DNA of 28,558 nt, taken from NCBI GenBank assembly GCA_003427395.1, contig BFEA01000034.1, positions 1,178,684 to 1,207,241 of the forward strand. Direction: 5' to 3'. Position numbers and translations under genes: made by a program. Under the pieces are notes generated by a model, which was given only the letters and a program-made list of their open reading frames with translations, did no database searches and was not told where the DNA came from. The stretch is from Chara braunii (Eukaryota > Streptophyta > Charophyceae > Charales > Characeae). This document shows, piece after piece, positions 10,213 to 18,141 of this stretch; position 1 is the stretch's first letter; each line of letters opens with the position of its first letter.

Positions 10213-10777
10213 CTGGGGAAAATTTCAACCGTACCCCACTTAAAGATGGGAATACCCGCTATACCTGGACCCCTTTCAACTTTGCATAGTACCCGGCTTT
10301 TTCCATGCCAAATTGTAGGCATACCCAGTCCCGCAGGCCCTGAGTTCCAGGCAGCCAAATTATGTCCATGCCCAGAAGTGGGCTGGCAAAATTGTGGGTC
10401 CACAGGCCACAGCCAGGGGCGGGCCTTGGCTGGCAACCACAAAATTATGCTCATGCCCACCGCATGGACTCTTGTGGCCCAGAGGCTGCTGGGTATGAGC
10501 ATAACTTTAGGCATCCGGTAGTAGGGTACATGAATAATTTGACTGGTCCACCTCAGTCCCGGGTATGCCCATAATTTTGCCTGGGTATGTCCATAATTTG
10601 TGCATTCAGGTGGTTGGTTATAACTGCAATTTTGCAGCACCAACCTTGGTCCACCTCAGTCCTGGGCGTGCAAATAATTTCCACCGGCACTTTTCCGAGT
10701 ATAGGTACAAGTTGGCACTGGGACTGGGTATAGCGGGTATTCCCATCTTTAAGTGGGGTACAGGTACAATTTCCACC
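10213..10777. mobile_element. ~565-bp foldback / MITE-like element
   Basis: A perfect 35-bp inverted repeat (10231-10265 against 10727-10761; starts GTACCCCACTTAAAGATGGG) with weaker outward extension bounds the element. Inside, short motifs of the type AAATTATGYYCATGCCC recur in the left half (e.g. ~10360-10378, ~10440-10460) and as approximate reverse complements, GGGTATGYCCATAATTT, in the right half (~10561-10600), so much of the element can fold back. It also contains a local hairpin at 10612-10645 (GGTTGG..CTGCAA..TTGCAG..CCAACC). There is no open frame, so it is non-autonomous. Both flanks begin with a short A run, which could be a low-complexity target duplication. I do not recognise the family. 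Confidence 0.75.
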
Positions 10778-11190
10778 AAAAAAGACGCACGCAACGGACT
10801 TAGCTGTTTCATCGACAGTTGCGTGTGTCTTGTTTTGTTTGTTTTCGAAAGACCGATGGCCTTGAGATGTTATCATCAGACGAACCAGCCCAGGTAAATC
10901 CAATCCTCTGTCTAATCTGACAGGGGGTCTTATTACGTTCAGGGGAAACCCTAGCAGCCGTATACTCCCGCCAGAGATTAATAGGCTGCACCCAGCTCCA
11001 CAGGGGACTTGTTGGGCAACACCGGCCAGGGGTCACCTGGTGGCAGTGGAATCGAGCATCATCTGAGTGGCCAATCACTGTGCCTCCTCCATCACCCCTC
11101 CCCTCATGAACCTGAGTCCAGCCGGGGTTGAACTCTTGTACCAACCGAGGAAGGCCACTGGATGTGTGCACCATTCAGCCACAGGGGCAA
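10778..11190 (-). mobile_element. Candidate tRNA-derived SINE, minus strand
   Basis: On the minus strand TGGCTGAATGG (11171-11181) matches the pol III A box consensus at every defined position. 37 nt downstream lies a B-box-like AGTTCAACCCC (11124-11134, eight of the ten defined positions). The sequence then runs ~330 nt without coding potential to a TTTTTT run at the 3' end (A run at 10778-10783 on +); short poly(T) ends are known in plant SINEs. The 3' end abuts the foldback element. No clear target duplication was found, so the boundaries are approximate. Confidence 0.5.
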
Positions 11191-11942
11191 AGCATGTTCT
11201 TATACGAGGTGATTTGAGCTCATATCTAGATTCATGCTTATGTTACAGTCGGCGAACCAACTCTGTCACAGTCTCGGTAGGGGAGGTGGAGGATGAGAGA
11301 AGGGGATTACCTAGCTACCTTCAAGTTTGTCTGCACCACATCAACTAGTGGAGAAAGTCATGCAAAACACATGGTAATGCAAAAAAGCATGGAGGGCAAA
11401 AAACTAAAAGCATCGACTTCACTCTCAGCATGCATGCACACAGATGCCGATGGTCAAACGCTCTCAACACAGAATCTGCAACAAGGATGAGATGGTGTGC
11501 AGCGCCCACGCAGAAAACTCTGAGAACTCAGTGTAAATCAACATGTCACAACTTGTGGCTATGGAGCCTGGCGCCGATCTGAATTCCCACCCCAATGCTG
11601 CATCTACCAGCAGCGGACTCACTCGCACGCACACTCTAGGATCTACCCTGAATGTCCACGCCACCACACAAACGCTATTGTTGTCGTCAACAAGCTGGCT
11701 TTTTGGCCGCCGTCGTCCTCCTCGCCCCTCTTCGTCGCCGGGCACCTGCAGACCTCCAAATGCACAAGTCGCACGAGCAGCACTTCCGCGCAGGCGAATG
11801 AATGAAATGGCTTGCCGCTGCCTCTTTATTTATACCTTTTCGTCTGTGGTCTGGCCTGCCTCCGGTGCCAGGCCCCAGGAATGTGCAGTCCCACCTGGTA
11901 CTTGCTGACTAGACAAGGTTGACTGGGACTGCAACTGGGACT
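11191..11942. other. Intergenic, nothing convincing
   Basis: Overlapping open frames of ~90-120 codons exist on both strands around 11464-11908, but neither shows a recognisable domain or signal. I leave them unannotated. Confidence 0.45.
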
Positions 11943-12053
11943 GGACTGCACTTCGCTGACTCACCTACAGATGGCTGACTCCTACAGTCTCTCTTTGAAA
12001 GGACTGCACTCTGCTGACGCACCTACAGATGACTGACTCCTACAGTCTCGAAA
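11943..12053 (+). repeat. 58/53-bp tandem repeat with a diverged third unit
   Basis: 11943-12000 and 12001-12053 both begin GGACTGCACT and contain ACCTACAGATG.CTGACTCC. A diverged partial unit (GGCTGACCCCTACAG) is at ~12091-12105. It is non-coding. Confidence 0.85.
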
Positions 12054-12354
12054 GGTCAAGTTGACGATTCTGGAACCTCCTAGGCTACGATTGGCTGACC
12101 CCTACAGCTCCGAAGTGCCACGTAGTAACTTCTAGAGTGACCCTTCGCTACACTTAGGACTGACCCTCAAAACTGCTAACCTATAGGTCGTAGGCTCAAG
12201 TCCACATGACCCAAACTACATACGGGAACATTTGTACATGGGTTGAGGGCAGGTTGCGGGTTCACTTATACACAGGGTCAACGGGTAACTGTACAGGGGG
12301 TTGGGGTAGGTCTAGGGATAAGCCATGGGATCTGCACTGTCACGCGAACTGGGT

Positions 12355-12443
12355 GAAACCGTTTCAGCTCATGGTCGGTTTTTCACCTCTCACATACCAA
12401 TGGGGCAGACGGGTGAAAAACCAACCATAAAGTGAAATGGTTC
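12355..12443. other. ~89-nt long-stem hairpin
   Basis: 12355-12387 and 12412-12443 are inverted repeats of ~32 nt around a 24-nt loop. The inner part, GGTTTTTCACC against GGTGAAAAACC, is perfect; the outer part has several mismatches. Size and shape resemble a plant miRNA precursor or a tiny MITE. There is no expression evidence. Confidence 0.6.
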
Positions 12444-12669
12444 AAAAACCCCTAAGGGGTTATCCAGGATGAGGGGTGAAGAAAAGAGAACAGGGGCAGG
12501 GGAGGAAGATGAAAGAAAGGGGGTAAAGAGGGAGGGTTGCACAGAGTGGGAAGAAAGGGAGTGAGCAACGTTTATTCTCAATCTTCTACTCTGTGTGCGG
12601 CCACAATGAATGTTTACAACTTTCCGTCATCACCCTGATCATCGTGGACAGCCAGAGAAACATTTCGCA

Positions 12670-12672
<3 letters not shown>
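12444..12672. other. Purine-rich spacer
   Basis: GA-rich sequence (~12470-12560) with no gene or repeat that I can define. Confidence 0.5.
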
Positions 12673-12728
<56 letters not shown>

Positions 12729-12733
12729 NNNNN

Positions 12734-12788
<55 letters not shown>
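12673..12788. repeat. (CT)n - gap - (CA)n microsatellite
   Basis: A CT tract runs to 12728, five N follow (12729-12733), then a CA tract runs to 12788. The gap sits at the junction of two dinucleotide tracts, so its true length is unknown. Confidence 0.97.
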
Positions 12789-12793
<5 letters not shown>

Positions 12794-13280
12794 GCACAAA
12801 AGACAAATAGCTTATTTAAACCGTCACTGTCCCTGATGTAAATCATCCAGAGGAGTTGATTTCCTTGAGGGCTGAGTCAAGAAGTTCTGCGCCTACAATG
12901 TCGAGCAGGAATTGAAAAAATGTGTACTTTTGCCACCAGTATTCTCTTCGCCATCCAGTCTTTAGAAAACTTTCCCTTTTTTTTCCGAAAAAGGGAAATC
13001 CACGAGGAAACAAATATTGGGGTGACAACTTATAAGAACATTCCCCAATAATAATGCAAAGGGGAATAGGATGAAAAGTATTTACCCGGACAGACATAAC
13101 AATAACCATACAGGGGGGCTGCTGAAAATAGGGCTGGGGACAATAGATAAGGGGTGCTCCTAAAAAGGGAACGGTGGTATTAGCAGCTCCATGGGATGAC
13201 GGAGCCCCAGGATGAGTGAATAATAACCACAGCCCCAGGAAGCAACAAACATCAATCTCAGTGCTGCATGATGTATCAAT
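12789..13280. other. Intergenic, nothing recognised
   Basis: A minus-strand open frame of 177 codons (12843-13376) overlaps the dispersed motif and shows no known domain. I do not call it. Confidence 0.4.
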
Positions 13281-13331
13281 GGGACGCTGGACCCGGTTTC
13301 CAGCAGGTGCCGCCCCCCACCAATAGATGGA
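13281..13331 (+). repeat. Dispersed ~50-bp motif, copy B
   Basis: It matches copy A at 9863-9915: GGGACGCTGGACCCG at the start and CCCCACCAATAGATGG at the end, with a few differences between. It is followed 80 nt later by poly(A) 13412-13435. Confidence 0.75.
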
Positions 13332-13404
13332 GCAGCCCCACAGATAAGCCCTCAATTCTGACGGTTCTCTTACCACTGCCAGGATTGATGATATCGCAAG
13401 GGCC

Positions 13405-13411
<7 letters not shown>

Positions 13412-13435
<24 letters not shown>
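13412..13435. repeat. Poly(A) tract
   Basis: 24 consecutive A, lying between copy B and the inverted copy C of the dispersed motif. Confidence 0.95.
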
Positions 13436-13452
13436 GGGTATCTCTCTTGTAG

Positions 13453-13513
13453 ATGGCTCCGATCTATTAGTGGGGAGGTGCGCCATCTGGGAACCAGGTC
13501 CAGTGTCCCTATT
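13453..13513 (-). repeat. Dispersed ~50-bp motif, copy C (inverted)
   Basis: On the minus strand it reads GGGACACTGGACC..., ending ...CACTAATAGATCGGAGCC, recognisably the same motif with more changes. Together with copy B it forms an inverted pair about 235 bp from end to end. Confidence 0.65.
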
Positions 13514-15296
13514 ACAAGAAAGGAGGACAGTTTTTGACAGAGAACAGCATTGTTTGCCCTCATGCGAGGGGATTAATTGTCATCCAAAAGCAAAGAATGA
13601 GCGAACCTCCCATCATCTCCTAACTCCGATCCCACTAATGCCTACCTAGGCTCTGCCATGCCCCTGCCACGTGACATAGTCCCAACATCCGTCAAGCCGA
13701 CCAGCTGCGGGTGTATTACCTCCTAGCGCTGTATGGAATGCTAACCCTAGCCCCCCCCCCCCCCCCTAACGTTTTCCAAATTCTCAAGTTTTCAAGGGAG
13801 AGAGGAAAAAGCGACAAGGTTCATCATGACCTCCCTACTCGTCCCCTATAGCCTACCCAGTAGAGGAGAGCCGTTCATTGCTTATGATTGCTAGCCTAAA
13901 GGAAGAGACAGTTTCCTCATCAGTCAATACAAAGGGCCCGACAGCTCAGGCAGAGATATACGAGTGCAAACAGCTATAACTTACATCCCATCCAATCTCA
14001 AGACTGGCGTATTTGGACAGACTCCTATCTAATCACACACAACAAGGCAAGCTCAACAACCTAAGTGCACGCTGCAAGTCGTCCTATTTTGACCGTCGCC
14101 TACTCCAACTACCCCACCCCTTTTCTTGCCCATGCCGTCACCTCTGGCTGAAGAGAGTGACAGTTCTTGAGTGGAAGTGCAGCACATACAACGCACGAGG
14201 TCAGACAAAAGCACCACGGTGGACCTGCACCTCGACTTGCCAACACGGCAATCCTCAGTAGAAAGGGTCCAGGGAGGGAATGTCGAGGGGGTCGCCACCA
14301 TTGAACTTCCACAAAAGAAGGACGCCATCCCTTCGCCCCCCAGCTTCTGATGAACAAAAATACACCGAATGTATATAACACAGCCATTGATTATTGAAGA
14401 AAAGCTTGTGGGGCATCCATGATCTGCGAACCGTGACCGGAGCAATCATCATTCCGACCCTCAGAAGGAAGAAGCAGCTCTGACCTCTGTAAACAGATGC
14501 AGGCACATAGGGCAAGTTCCGCCGAAAACTAAGGAAAAACATGATTTCACCCTCAAATACATCTGCGCCACACCAAATGTATCAGCCAGGGCTGGTAGTT
14601 GTTTTTTCAAGATTAAAGACAGCATTGGCTGTATAGGGATTCCCTGCGGAGCCAGAAACAGGAGGCTGATGTGAAATAAGAAAAAGGGCCAAGTCATTGC
14701 GATGCCATGACAAATGGTGGAAGCTCGTTCAGAGATGAGAAGAAATGATGGACTGACCACGGCATATGCATAAAAACCGTACAAGGCCACAGGCATGGGA
14801 ATAAGAGGGAAGTGGAGAACCACTCAATCCCAAACGCGACATTCGAGACTTCAATCATTCTGCAGCAGGGGCCAAGCCCCACCTTCATCTTTTCAGTTAG
14901 GTTACTCAATTTGAGGGCAGCTGCCCTTTTTCGCAATGGAATCGAAGGAAAATGTGCATTGTGATTGAACAAAAGGAACCAAAAAATTAAAAAAAATAAA
15001 AATAACTCTTTTTGTCAACTTTAGGGCTGCAATTTATTGCAAGGAAGGGTCTTCAAGTCTACAAAGACAAACAAAAATAGCGTAAAACCGTCGAACTACA
15101 ACCCTCAACAAGATAGGTAGTCAACGCATTCATGCGCACAAAACGTGGGCGAAGGATATGATGGTAGGGACGAGGCATAATTACTTTGTCCGCGGTACTG
15201 TACTCTGACACAAGTCAGCACCTATATTGTTGTTGTTTTTTTTTAATACAGTCAAACCAGGTTCCAATCATTGTTTTGCATTTTTTTTCTGCCAAA
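13514..15296. other. Long unassigned stretch
   Basis: It holds a 16-nt poly(C) at 13751-13766 and otherwise unique-looking sequence. The best coding candidate is a minus-strand frame at 14461-14823 (120 codons, hydrophobic, e.g. WPFFLFHISLLFLAPQGIPI) next to an overlapping frame at 14255-14542. I could not assign it to a family, and it may be chance or an exon of an unknown gene. Confidence 0.35.
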
Positions 15297-15784
15297 AAAT
15301 GCATCGCACTGCGATGAGGCATGCAATTGGCATTCACGAGGTTGTGGGTTCAAGCCCCATGGCCGCCTGCGGCGCAGTTAGTGCCAACGGACTGTGATAG
15401 TCCTCTGGATACCCCTGATCGGTATTAGCGGGGTCTATGACCAACATGGGTGTGAGTGTGAGCGCGAGTGGGTTGTGTGTGGTTTGTGGGAGAGTGTTGG
15501 CCATAGCCTCTGCTGCTACTCGATGAAGGGTGGGGGACGATGATAAAGGGAGGCACAGCTACTGGCAGGTCTCGGTCTTTGTGTTAGCCAGACCCCCACT
15601 GGCGGCCCCAACCCTATACCCTAACCATTAGGGGCAAGGGGCAACATGAAATCTCCCCTTGACAGAGAGAGGAAACTACGCTTGCAGGGGTCCCCTCTAG
15701 ATAGTCTTAGGACTAGGTAGTGGAAGGTAAAAGAAACAGAAGTTGAGAGAAGAATATAGAAAAAAAAAAAAAAAAAAAAAAAAA
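15297..15784 (+). mobile_element. Possible SINE with poly(A) tail
   Basis: GGTTCAAGCCC at 15347-15357 matches eight of the ten defined positions of the pol III B box and sits in a tRNA-like T-arm context (GAGGTTGTGGGTTCAAGCCCC). A poly(A) tract at 15760-15784 ends the unit about 400 nt downstream. There is no good A box and no target duplication was found, so this is tentative. Confidence 0.3.
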
Positions 15785-16198
15785 GTCGCCAACCCAAGCT
15801 CAGCAAAGGCCGGGCCCCAGCAATGTTAACAGGTTCCACACTGCCCAACGCACATTGTAGGTCGCAGCCTCCGAAACTTGCAGACACGTACAGACAGTCC
15901 GCACCTCCTATGTTCAGTCCAGTCCGGTCCGGTTTGGCAATTCAGGGTTCACCGTATTGGTGGTTTAAGCAAATTGTATATCCCAGCATGCATCATTGTT
16001 CCTATGCTCTATTATGCCCACCAGTGTACTACCTGAACAGTCGTGGTGCGAGGCCAGGTGGTACCACCAACAGGCTTTACTTTGTTTCTCTAATTTTATT
16101 TCCCTGCTACATAAATTACTAAATACCATACATACGTACGTACATGGAGTTTTCCAGTTTTTTGCGCAAGAGCAAGAATCGGCGAAGTGGGAATATTC
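15785..16198. other. Left flank of the LINE, nothing recognised
   Basis: Ordinary sequence without gene signals; it ends at the 5' target-site duplication. The flank resumes at 25022. Confidence 0.5.
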
Positions 16199-16212
16199 AA
16201 AATATTGTGCCC
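16199..16212 (+). repeat. LINE target-site duplication, 5' copy
   Basis: AAAATATTGTGCCC is repeated exactly at 25008-25021, after the A-rich tail. The preceding base is C, so the bottom-strand nick would read TTTT/G, in keeping with the T-rich cut site of L1-type endonucleases. Confidence 0.92.
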
Positions 16213-16234
16213 GGGCGGTGGAGAAGGGCCGGTA

Positions 16235-16270
16235 GCGCTAATTTTCGCGCTATTTCGTGCGCTATTTCGA
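16235..16270 (+). repeat. Three 12-bp tandem units at the LINE 5' end
   Basis: GCGCTAATTTTC, GCGCTATTTCGT and GCGCTATTTCGA follow one another. They could be promoter elements or a slippage product. Confidence 0.85.
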
Positions 16271-17666
16271 AGAGGAGCGAATACACCAGAACGGAAACTT
16301 TTCGAAGAGAAACGGTGGTGGCTATGGAGAACTAGGGTTTCACTCTCCTCCGTACCATAGCCTGACGTGTAGGACTTTACGGCTCGTGGACACGAGTGGG
16401 CCGTAGGCATAGGCCACGTCCCGTGCTCGAACGGGGAAACGTGGAGGGAGAAGGGGGCAGAGGGTAAGCTCAGCTACATACAGGAGAACACTGAGCTACC
16501 GAGCGAAGGAAGAGGAGCGGAGTGCGACGTGCAGTCAGACGCATCCCAAAAATTTCCCAGAGGCGTTTCGAATCTATTCAGGCATCTTTCTCGCTGTTTT
16601 CCGAAGGTAGGTGTTAGGCAAACCTTGGGAAAGGAAGTAGTAGTACCGAGGTAAAAGATGCCGTCAGGCATCTCTCGCCATAGCTACGCAGGCACCCAAG
16701 GAGGGAGGCATGTGCAGCAGCTTGGCGAGAAGGAGATGTAGAGCACCGGACGCAAGTAGCTCCCAAGTACACTGCTCATCCCTCGTTGGTTGGGCCGTCC
16801 TGAGAGATCTATGCTCTCACATACTGAGTGAGCTTCCTGTAAGGTTAACGGGAGGGGAAAGGGAGCTACTCTAAGCAGTGGGAAGATTGGGCTGCAGGAT
16901 CTGACCGATAACCATGGACGATTGAAGTCCAAGACCAAGACAGTGAAGACAGCATTGCGAAGTTCACGCCAGCTGGTTTTGGGCCTCAGCGTATCGGACC
17001 TAAGCAGCAAGACAGGCAGTATCAACAACTCACACGCAGGGACGAAGCACTCGTTCGAGCACTGCCCAGCAGGCCAGGTAACCTCCTACCTCCATACGAA
17101 TATAATCGATAGATAGTAGGAAGGATGAGACTGGCGATCTTCCTGATCCTCGATGTTCAACCAACACCTGTAATCAGGAAGAGATACTCCCAAGTTTGAT
17201 GGTCCCGTACCTTAGAAATATTCTGCGTGAGCGTAATCTCAGAGTCGACTTAAGCCACGGATAGGGAAGAAGCAATATTTACTACTCCTGTTTAGATCAG
17301 GATGGCGGTTCCATGATTTAAAAAACAAGGACGGATAAATATTGCACTCCCATGCCCCAAGCCTTCTCGACTGATGCTTCACTGGGATGACGTGAGATCC
17401 ACGCATTTCAAAGGAAGAACGGGATACTGACAAGGGGTCTGTGTAAGAGTAAGGGTGAGCGGGTATTTCCTGCTCCTCCAACTCCGCGGTCTCACACGTC
17501 AGACTAAGGGCTCAAGTCAGGACCACCGAAGGGTCACAGACGTGAGCCATGATAATTCTCAATTAATCAAAGCAGAATTACACGCAAGACACCAAGGGAA
17601 CATACTGAAGGAAAATTGGATATATCTATTGAGGCACGAAGCTACAGCCCGCGGTGTATTTACAAG

Positions 17667-17810
17667 GTACGAATAAATATAAGTTAATCTACGAATACAG
17701 GTCTGTCCTCGTACGTGGAAGAGAAGGCATTCACTCTTCTGAACTACGTACCAGCAGCACACTGTGGGCCAGCCGAGGAAATTCGTAAATTAACTTATCT
17801 TTCAAATACG
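17667..17810. other. Foldback structure in the LINE 5' UTR
   Basis: The outer arms 17667-17696 and 17781-17810 pair over ~30 nt, with ATAAGTTAAT/ATTAACTTAT and TACGAAT/ATTCGTA as perfect cores. A second, roughly concentric pair lies inside: GTACGT(G)GAAGAG at 17711-17723 with CTCTTC and ACGTAC at 17734-17751. The transcript could form a branched stem. Confidence 0.6.
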
Positions 17811-18141
17811 AGAATAGTGCTAGGGTGGCCAGATCGGATTTGTGTTCTTTTGAACTCTGTAATCAGGGTGGCACTGTTGGCCAGTATTGTGTTTTAACAG
17901 ATCCCTGCTAGCCAACTGGGTAACAGAGATCACAGTTGGCCAGATTTTGAGCTGGCAAAATTTCTATCTGATTTTCTGTCAAGTACGGAATCAGATCAAG
18001 GTTGCAATTTTGTTGTTCTTGAACGATATATCAGCGGAGCACTGATATCCAACCCGGTGATTTCCAGGGGAGTACGGATGCTCAAGTTCCCACTCCAACA
18101 ACACGGAAACACACACTCTAGATCAATACTGCATACGGAAG

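Larger units (their letters stand above)
16213..18141 (+). promoter_or_regulatory. LINE 5' UTR with presumed internal promoter
   Basis: 1.93 kb between the target duplication and the ORF1 ATG, without a long open frame. Three tandem 12-bp units (16235-16246, 16247-16258, 16259-16270; consensus GCGCTATTTCGT) lie 23 nt from the 5' end. A ~145-nt foldback lies at 17667-17810. LINE 5' UTRs normally carry an internal promoter that starts at the first base; that function here is inferred from the family. Confidence 0.75.

Noticed and set aside
11464-11908. Overlapping open frames on both strands
   Set aside because: Low-information composition, no domain, and both strands open equally.
12181-12203. 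B-box-like GGCTCAAGTCC at 12193 as a SINE head
   Set aside because: It fits two short of the consensus, but no A box lies upstream and no tail is defined.
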